Assembly (NCBI RefSeq): GCF_001667035.1
Contig: NZ_LZIR01000070.1
Location: 62,001-126,000 of the forward strand
Length of the DNA stretch: 64,000 nt
Direction of reading: 5' to 3'
DNA from: Mycobacterium sp. 852002-51057_SCH5723018
GTDB taxonomy: Bacteria > Actinomycetota > Actinomycetes > Mycobacteriales > Mycobacteriaceae
Shown here: one piece after another, positions 49,309 to 61,024 of the stretch
Layout of the letters: every line of letters starts with the position of its first letter
Numbering within the stretch: position 1 is the first letter of the stretch
The notes under the pieces: model-generated
The model's input: the letters and a program-made list of their open reading frames with translations, nothing else
Databases searched by the model: none
Told to the model about the DNA's origin: nothing
Program-made: the position numbers and the translations under genes

Positions 49309-51138
49309 TTGAGTCACTACATCGCCAATGTCCGCGATCTCGAGTTCAATCTGTTCGAGGTTCTCGATGTCGGCGCCGTACTGGGCAGCGGAAGCTACAG
49401 CGACCTCGACGAGGACACGGTCCGAACGATCCTGGGCGAGGCGGCCCGCCTCGCCGAGGGGCCCGTCGCCGAATCTTTCGCGGCGGCCGATCGCAACCCA
49501 CCCGTGTTCGATCCCGCCGAGCACACGATCAGCGTGCCCGACGAGTTGGCGAAGACGGTGCAGGCGCTCAAGGACGCCGGATGGTGGCGGCTGAACCTGG
49601 CCGAAGAGATCGGCGGCATGCCCGCGCCGGCGCCGCTGGTCTGGGCGGTCAACGAAATGCTCATCTGCGCCAACCCCTCCGCCAACTTCTTCTGCCTGGG
49701 TTACTTCATGGCCCAGGCGCTCTTCGTCGAGGGCAACGAAGAGCAAAAGCGTTGGGCCGCAATGGGTGTGGAGCGCGGCTGGCAGGCCACCATGGTCCTC
49801 ACCGAACCCGACGCCGGATCCGACGTCGGCGCGGGCCGGGCCAAGGCCATACCGCAGCCCGACGGGACGTGGCACATCGAGGGCGTCAAGCGCTTCATCT
49901 CCGGCGGCGACGTGGGCGATACGGCCGAGAACATCTTCCACCTGGTGCTGGCCCGGCCCGAGGGCGCCGGACCGGGCACCAAGGGGCTCAGCCTGTTTTA
50001 CGTGCCGATGTTTCTGTTCGACCCGGACACGCTCGAACTCGGTTCCCGCAACGGGGTTTTCGTCACGGGACTGGAACACAAGATGGGCATCAAGTCCTCG
50101 CCGACGTGTGAAATGACCTTCGGCGCCACCGACGTGCCCGCTGTCGGATACCTGGTGGGCGACGTGCACAACGGGATCGCGCAGATGTTCACCGTGATCG
50201 AGCAGGCCCGCATGACGATCGGCGTGAAGGCCGCCGGCACCCTGTCCACCGGCTACCTGAACGCGCTGGCCTTCGCCAAAGAGCGGGTGCAGGGCGCGGA
50301 TCTGACCCAGATGGCCGACAAGGCTGCTCCGCGCGTCACGATCATCCACCACCCCGACGTGCGGCGCAGCCTGATGACCCAGAAGGCCTACGCCGAGGGC
50401 CTGCGCGCGCTGTACATGTATGCCGCCGCCCATCAGGATGACGCTGTGGCGCAACGGATTTCGGGTGCCGATCACGACATGGCGCACCGCGTCGACGACC
50501 TGCTGCTGCCGATCGTCAAGGGGGTGAGCTCCGAACGGGCCTACGAGATCTTGACCGAGTCGCTGCAGACGCTGGGCGGCTCGGGGTTCCTGGTCGACTA
50601 TCCCCTAGAGCAGTACATCCGCGATTCCAAGATCGATTCCCTCTACGAGGGCACCACCGCCATCCAGGCGCTGGACTTCTTCTTCCGCAAGATCGTCCGC
50701 GACCGCGGCGAGGCCCTGCAGTTCGTGACGGCCCAGATCACCAAGACCATCGACACCTGCGACGAGGCGCTCAAGCCGCAAGCCGAGCTAGTGCAAACCG
50801 CGCTGGACGACGTCACCGTGATGACGGGCGCGCTGACCGGATACCTGATGTCGGCGACCCAACACCCGACCGAGATTTACAAGGTGGGACTGGGCTCGGT
50901 GCGATACCTGCTCGCGGTCGGTGACCTGCTGATCGGTTGGCTGTTGCTGGTGCAGGCCGGCGCCGCGCACGCCGCCCTTGCCGACGCACCGTCCGAGAGC
51001 GACGCGCTGTTCTATCGGGGCAAGATCGCCACCGCCGCGTTCTTCGCCAAGAACATGCTGCCGAGGCTGACCGCGCAGCGCAGGGTCATCGAGTCCATCG
51101 ACGACGACATCATGCGCATTTCCGAAGACGCCTTCTGA
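49309..51138 (+). CDS. fadE15: Acyl-CoA dehydrogenase FadE15
   Basis: A 609-residue FAD-dependent dehydrogenase introducing the alpha-beta double bond in acyl-CoA. It is of the long form, with an extra C-terminal domain (about 470-609). [19 protein letters not shown] is the acyl-CoA/FAD signature, [19 protein letters not shown] is the C-terminal signature, and the catalytic Glu is in [13 protein letters not shown] start with GGGAG upstream. Counterpart of Rv1467c. It stands at the head of a plus-strand stretch leading to two lipoprotein-like genes. Confidence 0.94.
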   Translation: MSHYIANVRDLEFNLFEVLDVGAVLGSGSYSDLDEDTVRTILGEAARLAEGPVAESFAAADRNPPVFDPAEHTISVPDELAKTVQALKDAGWWRLNLAEEIGGMPAPAPLVWAVNEMLICANPSANFFCLGYFMAQALFVEGNEEQKRWAAMGVERGWQATMVLTEPDAGSDVGAGRAKAIPQPDGTWHIEGVKRFISGGDVGDTAENIFHLVLARPEGAGPGTKGLSLFYVPMFLFDPDTLELGSRNGVFVTGLEHKMGIKSSPTCEMTFGATDVPAVGYLVGDVHNGIAQMFTVIEQARMTIGVKAAGTLSTGYLNALAFAKERVQGADLTQMADKAAPRVTIIHHPDVRRSLMTQKAYAEGLRALYMYAAAHQDDAVAQRISGADHDMAHRVDDLLLPIVKGVSSERAYEILTESLQTLGGSGFLVDYPLEQYIRDSKIDSLYEGTTAIQALDFFFRKIVRDRGEALQFVTAQITKTIDTCDEALKPQAELVQTALDDVTVMTGALTGYLMSATQHPTEIYKVGLGSVRYLLAVGDLLIGWLLLVQAGAAHAALADAPSESDALFYRGKIATAAFFAKNMLPRLTAQRRVIESIDDDIMRISEDAF

Positions 51139-51214
51139 GGGGTAGTCGCACAGTTCACGCACAGCTCCAGCGGGTACATCTTTTCGTGGCCCATCCACGA
51201 TTGGAGATACGTTG

Positions 51215-52009
51215 ATGCCTGTCAGCTGTCCTACGCCTCGGCTCGCCCGCTTCGCCCTCCTCGCCGTTACGGGCGCCACCGCGCTGTCGGTGGCGGCGTG
51301 CGGCTCGTCGAATAACGCTAGCCCGACCTCGACCTCCACCTCTACTTCGACGGTGACCTCGACCACCACATCACCGGCACCGGCACAAGGCGAAGCGCAG
51401 GTCAACGGCCTCGTCGCGTCGGTGGCGGGCAACTCCATACAGGTCACCAAGGACGACAACAGCAACGCCCCCGTGAATTTCACCTCGACGACCAAGGTCA
51501 CCGAGATCGCTCCCGCGACGCTCACTGACGTGACCTCGGGAAGCTGCGTCACCGTGCGGCCCACCAAGGAAATCCAGGGTGGCGGGCAGCAGCCGGTCAC
51601 CGCGGCGTCGGTCCGGGTGAGCCCCTCGGTCAACGGCACCTGCCCGCAGCCCAAGGAGAAGCCGGGTTCCGGACCGGGTTCGACGACGCCGGCGCCTTCG
51701 GGTTCGCCGACCCCCGCGCCGCCCAAGCCGAAGCCGCTGCAGGGCTCGGTCGCTTCGGTGACGGGTAACACCATCACCGTCGCGGGCACGGATGCCAGCG
51801 GCAACACCACGCAGACGCCCGTAACCGTCGACGACCAGACCAAGTATTCCAAGCTGACCTCCTCGACCCCCGAGGCGATCACGCAGGGCAAGTGCGTCGC
51901 CGCGCGCGGAACCATGGACGGCGGCACGCTGCAGGCGACGTCGATCAGGCTGCGCGCGGCCGTCGACGGCAAGTGCCCGGCGCCGGGGCAGCCGCCGCGC
52001 GGACACTGA
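51215..52009 (+). CDS. DUF5666-type lipoprotein with two beta repeats
   Basis: A 264-residue precursor. The signal peptide ends in the lipobox LSVAAC-G at about residue 29, so it is a lipoprotein. A Ser/Thr-rich linker (STSTSTSTVTSTTTS) follows. Two copies of a ~75-residue beta-rich unit (VNGLVASVAGNSIQVTKDD and LQGSVASVTGNTITVAGTD) are joined by a Pro-rich linker. Each unit carries one or two Cys (SGSCVTV, NGTCPQP, GKCVAA, DGKCPAP), probably disulfide-bonded. ATG at 51215 follows GGAG. Function unknown. A paralogue follows 56 bp later. They take the place of PE_PGRS29 next to fadE15 in M. tuberculosis (from memory). Confidence 0.82.
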   Translation: MPVSCPTPRLARFALLAVTGATALSVAACGSSNNASPTSTSTSTSTVTSTTTSPAPAQGEAQVNGLVASVAGNSIQVTKDDNSNAPVNFTSTTKVTEIAPATLTDVTSGSCVTVRPTKEIQGGGQQPVTAASVRVSPSVNGTCPQPKEKPGSGPGSTTPAPSGSPTPAPPKPKPLQGSVASVTGNTITVAGTDASGNTTQTPVTVDDQTKYSKLTSSTPEAITQGKCVAARGTMDGGTLQATSIRLRAAVDGKCPAPGQPPRGH

Positions 52010-52065
52010 GGTGATCTTGATAACCCGTCGGTGAAAACGGCGCTCCGCTGGGTATTCCGCGCCGA

Positions 52066-52815
52066 ATGCGCACCGCACGATCCGTCAGACCTCGGCTGGC
52101 CCAGGTCGCGATCGTCGCGGTAGTCGCCGTCGTCAGCTTGAGCGTGGCCATGTGCCACTCGGACCACACGGCGAGTGGCGGCGCCGCCAAGCGGACGGTG
52201 ACAGCGGTCCCGACGAGCCCGGCGCCCGCCGCGGCGCCGAGCGCGGTTCCCCCGCCCCCACCGGTCGCCAAGGACTACGTCGAGGGCCTGGTCGAGTCGG
52301 TGTCCGGCGGCACGATCCAGCTGCGGACGCGGACGGGCTCGGCCACGGTGGACTTCTCACCGGCGACACGGGTCGTCGAGCAGGCGCCGGCCCGGCTGAC
52401 CGACGTCACCCCGGGCAGTTGCGTCAACGTGCGTGCCACTCCGCAAAGCGCGCCGCCCCCTGCCGCGATCACCGCCCAATCCGTGACGATCACCCCGGCG
52501 ATCGACGGGAAATGTCCGCCGCCGGCCGGTTTCTACGGGATGGTCGCGTCGGTTTCGGGCGACACCATTGCCGTCAACGGTCTGGGTCCCGGCGGTCAAA
52601 GCGCGCCGACCAACGTCACCGTCGCCGGCTCGACCACCTACAACAAGCAGACGCCTTCGGGCGCCGAGGCGATCGGGAACGGCAAGTGCATGGGTGCCCA
52701 GGGAACGAACAGCGGCGGCGCGCTGCAAGCGATGACGATCGCTTTACAAGCCTGCCCGCCGATGGGCCGCCCGCACCACCACCTGCATCTGCCCCACCTC
52801 CCCTTCCACCTTTAG
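52066..52815 (+). CDS. DUF5666-type exported protein, paralogue of the previous gene
   Basis: A 249-residue precursor with an N-terminal hydrophobic signal or anchor (about 12-30). SVAMC resembles a lipobox but has Met at -1, so lipidation is doubtful. A Pro/Ala linker precedes two DUF5666-like units (VEGLVESVSGGTIQLRTRT and FYGMVASVSGDTIAVNGLG), again with paired cysteines (PGSCVNV, DGKCPPP, NGKCMGA). The last residues are His/Leu/Pro-rich (HHHLHLPHLPFHL), unlike the first paralogue, and could bind metal. ATG start; probably co-transcribed with its neighbour. A tandem duplication with divergence of the tail. Role unknown. Confidence 0.78.
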   Translation: MRTARSVRPRLAQVAIVAVVAVVSLSVAMCHSDHTASGGAAKRTVTAVPTSPAPAAAPSAVPPPPPVAKDYVEGLVESVSGGTIQLRTRTGSATVDFSPATRVVEQAPARLTDVTPGSCVNVRATPQSAPPPAAITAQSVTITPAIDGKCPPPAGFYGMVASVSGDTIAVNGLGPGGQSAPTNVTVAGSTTYNKQTPSGAEAIGNGKCMGAQGTNSGGALQAMTIALQACPPMGRPHHHLHLPHLPFHL

Positions 52816-52887
52816 CGGCGATCGCGAGCGCGGCCGGGGCCGGGCGAAGCGGGTCGCCGCCGTCGGGGCTAGCTAGGTGGAGGGGAT

Positions 52888-53235
52888 CTAGACGGTGAAG
52901 CCGAGGGCGCGCAGTTGCTCGCGTCCGTCCTCGGTGATCTTGTCCGGGCCCCACGGCGGGTTCCACACCCAGTTGATCCGCAGGTCGTCGACCAGGCCGG
53001 CACCCACCAGCGCGCTGCGTGACTGGTCCTCGATGACGTCGGTCAGCGGGCACGCCGCCGACGTCAACGTCATGTCGATCAGGGCGACGGTCCCGTCGTC
53101 GCCCTCTTCGATGTTCAGGCCGTAGACCAGGCCCAGGTCGACTACGTTGATGCCCAGTTCGGGGTCGACGACGTCGCGCATCGCCTCCTCGAGGTCGGCG
53201 AGCAACTCGTCATCCGGTGCGGCGGTCTCGCTCAT
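52888..53235 (-). CDS. sufT: SufT-type MIP18/DUF59 iron-sulfur assembly factor
   Basis: A 115-residue protein. DVVDPELGINVVDLGLVYGL is the DUF59 signature and LTSAACPLTDVI carries the conserved cysteine. It takes part in maturation or carriage of Fe-S clusters. ATG at 53235; it overlaps the end of sufU by 26 bp, so the two genes are translated together. Last gene of the SUF operon. Counterpart of Rv1466. Confidence 0.94.
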   Translation of the reverse strand: MSETAAPDDELLADLEEAMRDVVDPELGINVVDLGLVYGLNIEEGDDGTVALIDMTLTSAACPLTDVIEDQSRSALVGAGLVDDLRINWVWNPPWGPDKITEDGREQLRALGFTV

Positions 53236-53722
53236 CTGCAACCTCCTCAAAAGCTTCGCCGGCCTGGGCCAGCGTGTGGTTTTCCGCGCTGGCCTGCGCC
53301 AGCGCATCTTTGAACGCCATCCATCCGAGCAGCGCGCATTTCACCCGCGCCGGGTATTTGGCTACCCCGGCGAACGCCACCCCATCCCCCAGGACGTCCT
53401 CGTCGCCCTCGACGGTCCCCCGTGAGGACACCATCTCGGTGAACGCCGTGATCGTCTTGAGCGCTTCTCCCACGCTCTGGCCGATCACCTGCTGGGTGAG
53501 CACGGAGGTCGACGCCTGGCTGATCGAACAGCCCTGCCCGTCATACGAGACGTCCGTGACGGTTTCGCCGTCGTCGGACATGGTGACCCGCAGGGTGACC
53601 TCGTCGCCGCAGACCGGGTTGACGTGGTAGACCTGCGCGGCGAACGGCTCCCGCAGCCCCCGGTGCTGCGGGTGCTTGTAGTGATCGAGGATCACGTCCT
53701 GATAGATCTGCTCGAGCCGCAA
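53210..53722 (-). CDS. sufU: SufU, zinc-dependent sulfur acceptor
   Basis: A 170-residue IscU-like protein of the SufU branch. Zn-ligand cysteines are in NPVCGDEV, GQGCSISQAS and RVKCALLGW, with the SufU-specific insertion before the last one. SufU takes persulfide sulfur from SufS by ligand exchange at zinc. TTG start 2 bp after the sufS stop, with GAGAGG just upstream inside sufS. Length is typical of Actinobacteria plus a short acidic tail. Confidence 0.96.
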   Translation of the reverse strand: MRLEQIYQDVILDHYKHPQHRGLREPFAAQVYHVNPVCGDEVTLRVTMSDDGETVTDVSYDGQGCSISQASTSVLTQQVIGQSVGEALKTITAFTEMVSSRGTVEGDEDVLGDGVAFAGVAKYPARVKCALLGWMAFKDALAQASAENHTLAQAGEAFEEVADERDRRTG

Positions 53723-53724
53723 AG

Positions 53725-55759
<2,035 letters not shown>

Positions 55760-55763
<4 letters not shown>

Positions 55764-56911
55764 GAAGCAGTCTTTTCCGTGATTTCCAGTTCGTGTTCGA
55801 TGGCGGCGGTCAGGCGTTCCCGTATCTCGGGCACCGCGATTTTGGAGATGATCTCGCCGAAGAATCCGCGGATGACCAGCCGACGGGCCTGCTCTTCCGG
55901 GATGCCGCGGGAACGCAGGTAAAACAGTTGCTCATCGTCGAAACGCCCCGTGGCGCTTGCGTGTCCGGCGCCGACGATCTCCCCCGTCTCGATCTCCAGG
56001 TTCGGCACCGAGTCGGCGCGCGCCCCGTCGGTGAGGACCAGGTTGCGGTTGACCTCGAAGGTGTCGGTGCCGGTGGCCTCGGCGCGGATCAGCACGTCGC
56101 CCACCCAGACGGTGTGCGCGTCGGGCAGCGCGGAGTCCGGATCCCCTTGCAGCGCACCCTTGTACAGCACGTTCGACCTGCAGTCGGGCTGCGCGTGGTC
56201 GACCAGCAGCCGCGATTCGAGGTGCTGGCCGTCGTCGGCGAAGTACAGGCCCAGCAGCTCGGCGTCGCCGCCGGGGCTTACGAAGCGCACGTTGGCCGCC
56301 ATGCGCACCACCTCACCGCCCAGCGTGACGGTGACGTGCCGCAGCACCGCGTCCTTGCCCAGCCTGGCGTGGTGCGCGCTGACGTGGACCATGTCGTCGG
56401 CCCAGTCGGCGATCCACACGACGGTGAGCCGGGCGGCGTCGTCGACGACGAATTCGACGTTGTCGGCATAGGTTCCGCTGCCCCGCTGGTCGACGATCAC
56501 GACCGCCTCGGCGAGCTCCTCGACCCGGATCTGCAGGTGGCCGTAGGCCGTTGCGCCTTCGCCGGGTCCGGTGACGGTGACGTTGACCGGCTCCGCGATC
56601 CTGGTGTCGCGCCCGACGGTGATCAGCGTCGCGGAGTTGAACGACGAAAAGGCTTGGGCGGCAACGCGATCGGCGGGGACGCCGCCCTGGCCGAGTCGCT
56701 CGTCGCCGCGGCGGACGCTCTCCACCCGCAGGCCGGGTTGCTCGTCGACGCTGATCTCAGCCTTGCCGGTGGCCGCCGCCGATCCGTCATGCAGGCCGCG
56801 CAGCCGCCGCAGCGGGGTGAACCGCCACAGCTCGTCGCGGCCGTGCGGCACCTCGAACGCGTCGACGTCGAAGGAGGCGAACAGCTCTCCTTTGTTGAGC
56901 GCAGCGGTCAT
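55760..56911 (-). CDS. sufD: SufD scaffold subunit
   Basis: A 383-residue beta-helix protein forming the heterodimer with SufB. The C-terminal region includes the conserved His in GAGHASATGRFDDEQLFYL, thought to be a cluster ligand at the SufB-SufD interface. ATG at 56911. A MIRU-like repeat fills the whole gap from the sufB stop to this start, and its GAGGAGG supplies the ribosome-binding site. Followed by sufC with a 4-bp overlap. Counterpart of Rv1462. Confidence 0.96.
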
Positions 56912-56913
56912 AT

Positions 56914-56958
56914 GCGCCGCTCCTCCTCATCGCGACGCTCTGCATGGTCGCCGGCGCG
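56914..56958. repeat. MIRU-like intercistronic repeat between sufB and sufD
   Basis: This 45-bp unit begins GCGCCGCTCCTCCTCATCGC on the plus strand and ends TCGCCGGCGCG; it matches the copy at 58442-58486 at 40 of 45 positions. On the coding strand TGACC flanks it on both sides (sufB stop and sufD ATGACC). That fits known insertion of mycobacterial interspersed repetitive units into overlapping stop-start TGA sites with duplication. It contributes GAGGAGG ahead of sufD. Confidence 0.7.
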
Positions 56959-56960
56959 GG

Positions 56961-58403
56961 TCATCCGACCGCGCCCTCCATCTGCAGCTCGATCAGCCGG
57001 TTGAGCTCGAGCGCGTACTCCATCGGCAGCTCTTTGGCGATCGGCTCGATGAAGCCGCGCACCACCATCGCCATCGCTTCGTCCTCGGTCAGCCCGCGGC
57101 TCATCAGATAGAACAGCTGGTTCTCGCTGACCTTCGACACGGTGGCCTCGTGGCCCATCGTGACGTCGTCCTCGCGGATGTCGACGTACGGGTAGGTGTC
57201 GCTGCGGCTGATCGTATCCACCAGCAGCGCATCGCATTTCACGCTGGAGCGTGACCCGTGTGCACCCTTGTTCACCTGCACCAGGCCGCGGTAGGAGGTG
57301 CGGCCGCCGGCGCGGGCGACCGACTTGGACACGATGTTGCTCGACGTGTTCGGCGCCAGGTGCAGCATCTTGGCGCCGGTGTCCTGGTGCTGGTCCTCGC
57401 CCGCGAAGGCGATCGACAGCACCTCGCCCTTGGCGTGCTCGCCCGTCATCCACACCGCCGGGTACTTCATGGTCACCTTGGACCCGATGTTGCCGTCGAC
57501 CCACTCCATGGTGGCGCCGGCCTCGGCACGGGCCCGCTTGGTGACCAGGTTGTAGACGTTGCCCGACCAGTTCTGAATGGTCGTGTAACGGCAACGGCCG
57601 CCGGGCTTCACGATGATTTCGACCACCGCGGAGTGCAGCGAATCCGACTTGTAGATCGGCGCGGTGCAGCCCTCGATGTAGTGGACATACGCGTCCTCGT
57701 CGACGATGATCAGCGTGCGCTCGAACTGGCCCATGTTCTCGGTGTTGATCCGGAAGTAGGCCTGCAGCGGGATGTCGACGTGCACGCCCGGCGGGACGTA
57801 GATGAATGAACCGCCGCTCCACACCGCCGTGTTCAGGGCCGAGAACTTGTTGTCGCCCGCCGGGATCACGGTGCCGAAGTACTGCTTGAAGACGTCGGGG
57901 TGCTCACGCAGACCGGTGTCCGTGTCGAGGAAGATAACGCCTTGCGCCTCAAGGTCTTCCCGGATCTGGTGGTACACCACCTCGGACTCGTACTGTGCGG
58001 CTACGCCAGCAACTAATCTTTGCTTTTCCGCCTCCGGGATGCCCAGCCGGTCGTAGGTGTTTTTGATGTCCTCCGGCAAATCATCCCAAGTGGCAGCCTG
58101 CTTTTCGGTCGATCGCACGAAGTACTTGATGTTGTCGAAGTCGATGCCCTCGAGGTTGGAGCCCCACGTCGGCATCGGCTTGCGCTCGAAGATGCGCAGC
58201 GCCTTCAGCCGGGTCTGCAGCATCCACTCGGGCTCGTTCTTCTTCCCCGAGATGTCGCGCACCACCGCGTCGGACAGCCCACGCTGGGCGCTGGCGCCCG
58301 CGGCGTCGGAGTCCACCCAGCCGTAGCCGTACCGGCTCAGCGAGGCGATGGCCTCCGCCTGGGTCAGCGGCGGGGCAAGGGCCTTGTCGGCCTCAAGGGT
58401 CAT
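56961..58403 (-). CDS. sufB: SufB Fe-S scaffold protein (intein-free)
   Basis: A 480-residue scaffold on which [4Fe-4S] clusters are built with SufC and Suf[20 protein letters not shown] and [20 protein letters not shown] are highly conserved; the functional cluster cysteine region (SSVKCDALL) and a conserved Glu near ASVE-type residues follow. In M. tuberculosis (Rv1461) an intein interrupts the protein at the cysteine of YVEG-C; the equivalent Cys246 here is uninterrupted. The ATG overlaps the sufR stop (ATGA). Full length and intact. Confidence 0.97.
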   Translation of the reverse strand: MTLEADKALAPPLTQAEAIASLSRYGYGWVDSDAAGASAQRGLSDAVVRDISGKKNEPEWMLQTRLKALRIFERKPMPTWGSNLEGIDFDNIKYFVRSTEKQAATWDDLPEDIKNTYDRLGIPEAEKQRLVAGVAAQYESEVVYHQIREDLEAQGVIFLDTDTGLREHPDVFKQYFGTVIPAGDNKFSALNTAVWSGGSFIYVPPGVHVDIPLQAYFRINTENMGQFERTLIIVDEDAYVHYIEGCTAPIYKSDSLHSAVVEIIVKPGGRCRYTTIQNWSGNVYNLVTKRARAEAGATMEWVDGNIGSKVTMKYPAVWMTGEHAKGEVLSIAFAGEDQHQDTGAKMLHLAPNTSSNIVSKSVARAGGRTSYRGLVQVNKGAHGSRSSVKCDALLVDTISRSDTYPYVDIREDDVTMGHEATVSKVSENQLFYLMSRGLTEDEAMAMVVRGFIEPIAKELPMEYALELNRLIELQMEGAVG

Positions 58404-59194
58404 AACGACGCTCCTTTGATGTTGGTGGTCTCGGTCATGTTGCGCCGCTTCTCCGCATCGCTTCGCTCTGCATCGTCGCCGGCGCGGCGCGGGCTGGGCG
58501 CCGGGGTCAGGGGCACGTGGGTGGTGCAGGCGCAGTTTCCGTTGACGATGGTCGCCAACCGCTGCACGTGCGTCCCGAGCACCTCGGCCATGGCCTGCTG
58601 CTCGGCTTCGCACAACTCGGGGAATTCCTCGGCGACGTGCGCCACCGGGCAGTGGTGCTGGCAGATCTGCACGCCGTGGATCGGCCCGCCGACGCGCGCC
58701 GTGGTGGCGACGTAGCCGGACTTGGTCAGCGCGCCGGCGACCCGCTCGGCGGCCGCCTCGACGGCGGCGTCGTCGTCGCTTTCGGCCGCCTCGACGCCGG
58801 CCAGGATGGCGTCGATGCGCCGCCGGGCGAACGTCCGCACCGCATCCTCTCCGCCGATCTCCCGCAATTGCCGCATGGCCGCGGCCGCCAGGTCGTCGTA
58901 GGCGTGGTCGAGCTTGGCACGGCCGGCCGAAGTCAGCCGGAAGCGCTTCGCGGGGCGCCCGCGGCCCACCTGCTGCCAGGCCGCCGCAGGCACCGACTCG
59001 GCGTCGCCCGCCTCGATCAGCGCGTCGAGGTGACGCCGCACACCGGCGGCCGCCAGGCCCAGCCGGTCACCGATCTCGCTGACGGTGATCGACCCGGATT
59101 CCAGCAGCAGACGCACGATGGCGCGACGGGTGTGACCATCCGATGCCGCAGCAGCGGGCACAGACACCTCATCGAGGCCGGTTCGGATTTTCAC
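58400..59194 (-). CDS. sufR: SufR, iron-sulfur-sensing repressor of the SUF operon
   Basis: A 264-residue ArsR/DeoR-like winged-helix regulator. The N-terminal DNA-binding domain has [20 protein letters not shown] and [15 protein letters not shown]. The sensor half has Cys178, Cys182, Cys195, Cys221 and Cys223 ([10 protein letters not shown] and [12 protein letters not shown]), several of which bind an Fe-S cluster in the family. Apo-SufR release derepresses the operon. GTG at 59194 is my choice; starts slightly further upstream are possible. Residues about 236-252 ([17 protein letters not shown]) are encoded by a MIRU-like repeat, extending the C-terminus. Stop overlaps the sufB ATG. Counterpart of Rv1460. 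Confidence 0.95.
   Translation of the reverse strand: MKIRTGLDEVSVPAAAASDGHTRRAIVRLLLESGSITVSEIGDRLGLAAAGVRRHLDALIEAGDAESVPAAAWQQVGRGRPAKRFRLTSAGRAKLDHAYDDLAAAAMRQLREIGGEDAVRTFARRRIDAILAGVEAAESDDDAAVEAAAERVAGALTKSGYVATTARVGGPIHGVQICQHHCPVAHVAEEFPELCEAEQQAMAEVLGTHVQRLATIVNGNCACTTHVPLTPAPSPRRAGDDAERSDAEKRRNMTETTNIKGASL
58442..58486. repeat. MIRU-like repeat inside the 3' end of sufR
   Basis: 45-bp unit, 40 of 45 identical to that at 56914-56958 and in the same orientation. It lies within the sufR frame and adds about 16 charged residues near the C-terminus. On the coding strand it is followed immediately by an in-frame ATGACC, again the ATGA-type flank seen at the other copy. Confidence 0.7.
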
Positions 59195-59207
59195 AACACC
59201 AGTGTGA
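59191..59207. promoter_or_regulatory. Inverted repeat at the sufR start, candidate SufR operator
   Basis: TCACAACACCAGTGTGA is a near-perfect palindrome (TCACA, seven bases, TGTGA; inner ACAC-CA-GTGT). It overlaps the proposed sufR start and lies in the 108-bp gap between sufR and mptB. Such a placement suits autorepression of sufR-BDCSUT. The binding protein is inferred from position only. Confidence 0.45.
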
Positions 59208-59302
59208 CGCAATTCCGGGGATCGGTCCACCAAGGGTCCCCTCTGTGCGCGTTGCGCTGGTCACACGGCCGACCCCACCAGGCAGCCGGTTACGCTGCTC
59301 TG

Positions 59303-61024
59303 ATGGCAGCCCGCCACCACACGCTGAGCTCGTCGATCGCCAGCCTGCACGGCGACGAGCAAGCGGTGGGGTCGCCGCTGAACGATACCGAGCTCAGCGC
59401 GCTGCAGCGCACCCGGCTGTTCGGCGCCACCGGGACCGTCCTGATGGCGATCGGCGCGCTGGGCGCCGGGGCGCGGCCCGTCGTGCAGGACCCCACGTTC
59501 GGGGTGCGGCTGCTGAACCTGCCGTCGCGGATCCAGACGGTGTCGTTGACGATGACGACCACCGGGGCGGTGATGATGGCGCTGGCCTGGTTGATGCTGG
59601 GCCGATTCGCGCTGGGCCCCAGGCGGATGTCGCGCGGCGACCTGGACCGCACGCTGTTGTTGTGGGTGCTGCCGCTGCTGCCGGCGCCGCCGATGTACAG
59701 CAAGGACGTCTACTCCTACCTGGCCCAGAGCCAGATCTCCCTGGAAGGGCTCGACCCCTACCGGGTGGGCCCGGCGTCGGGGCTGGGCCTGTCCCACGTC
59801 TTCACCCTGTCCGTCCCCACCCTGTGGCGCGAGACCCCGGCGCCCTACGGCCCGCTGTTCCTCTGGATCGGGCGCGGCATCTCGGCGCTGACCGGCGAGA
59901 ACATCGTCGCCGCCGTGCTCTGCCATCGCGTCGTGGTGCTCATCGGCGTGGCCCTGATCGTCTGGGCGACCCCGCGGCTCGCGCGGCGCTGCGGCGTCGC
60001 CGAGGTCAGCGCCCTGTGGCTGGGCGCGGCCAACCCGCTGCTGATCATGCACCTCGTCGCCGGGGTGCATAACGAGGCGCTGATGCTCGGGCTGATGCTG
60101 GCCGGCGCCGAATTCGCGCTGCGCGGTGTCTCCGGTATCAAGGCGCCGCGGCTGCTGCCCAAGTCCTGGAAGCCAGGACCGGACTGGGAACCGCTGGGCA
60201 TGCTGATCGCGGGCGCGATCCTGATCACGCTGTCGTCGCAGGTGAAGCTGCCGTCGCTGCTGGCGCTGGGCTTCGTCACGATGGCGCTGGCCTACCGCTT
60301 CGGGGGCACCCTGCGGGCACTGCTCCTGGCCGGCGGCGGGATGGCCGGGCTCTCGCTGGCGGTGATGGCCCTCGTCGGCTGGGCCAGCGGGCTGGGGTTC
60401 GGCTGGATCTTCACGCTGGGCACCGCCAACGTGGTGCGCAGCTGGATGTCGCCCCCGACGCTGCTGGCCCTGGGCACGGGGCAGGTGGGGATCCTGCTGG
60501 GCCTGGGCGATCACACCACCGCGGTGCTGGGCCTGACCCGCGCCATCGGCGTGCTGATCATCACGGTGATGGTGGCCTGGCTGCTGGTGTCCGTCTTCCG
60601 CGGCCGGCTGCACCCGATCGGCGGCCTGGGCGTCGCGCTGGGCGTTACCGTGCTGCTGTTTCCCGTCGTGCAGCCCTGGTACCTGCTGTGGGCGATCATC
60701 CCGCTGGCCGCCTGGGCGACCCGCACGGGCTTCCGCGTCGCCGTCATCGCCATCACTCTCATCGTCGGCATCTTCGGCCCGACGGCCAACGGGGACCGCT
60801 TCGCCCTCTTCCAGATCATCGACGCCACGCTGGCCAGCACGGTCATCGTGTTGTTGCTCATCGGGCTGACGTACACCCGCCTGCCGTGGCGGCCGCTCCC
60901 ATCGACGGCCGAAGCGGATGGGCCGGTGGTGCTGGACGCCGTGCCCGCGCCCAAGACCGAAGAGACACCGCGGACCACCCCCAGTTCCGAGGCGGCACCG
61001 GACGCCTACGCTGATTCCACGTGA
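59303..61024 (+). CDS. mptB: Alpha-(1->6)-mannosyltransferase MptB
   Basis: A 573-residue GT-C integral membrane enzyme that extends the mannan core of lipomannan/lipoarabinomannan using polyprenyl-phosphomannose. About 13 predicted spans. The first extracytoplasmic loop after span 3 carries MYSKDVYSYLAQSQ, in the place of the GT-C acidic catalytic motif, and LDPYRVGP. GVHNEALMLGL and QPWYLLWAIIPLA are typical of MptA/MptB. ATG at 59303 starts after the sufR divergent gap. The TGA overlaps the next gene's GTG. Counterpart of Rv1459c. Confidence 0.95.
   Translation: MAARHHTLSSSIASLHGDEQAVGSPLNDTELSALQRTRLFGATGTVLMAIGALGAGARPVVQDPTFGVRLLNLPSRIQTVSLTMTTTGAVMMALAWLMLGRFALGPRRMSRGDLDRTLLLWVLPLLPAPPMYSKDVYSYLAQSQISLEGLDPYRVGPASGLGLSHVFTLSVPTLWRETPAPYGPLFLWIGRGISALTGENIVAAVLCHRVVVLIGVALIVWATPRLARRCGVAEVSALWLGAANPLLIMHLVAGVHNEALMLGLMLAGAEFALRGVSGIKAPRLLPKSWKPGPDWEPLGMLIAGAILITLSSQVKLPSLLALGFVTMALAYRFGGTLRALLLAGGGMAGLSLAVMALVGWASGLGFGWIFTLGTANVVRSWMSPPTLLALGTGQVGILLGLGDHTTAVLGLTRAIGVLIITVMVAWLLVSVFRGRLHPIGGLGVALGVTVLLFPVVQPWYLLWAIIPLAAWATRTGFRVAVIAITLIVGIFGPTANGDRFALFQIIDATLASTVIVLLLIGLTYTRLPWRPLPSTAEADGPVVLDAVPAPKTEETPRTTPSSEAAPDAYADST

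Noticed and set aside
58517..59302. N-terminal extension of MptB through sufR
   Set aside because: The frame is antisense to sufR; MptB conserved residues begin after ATG 59303.
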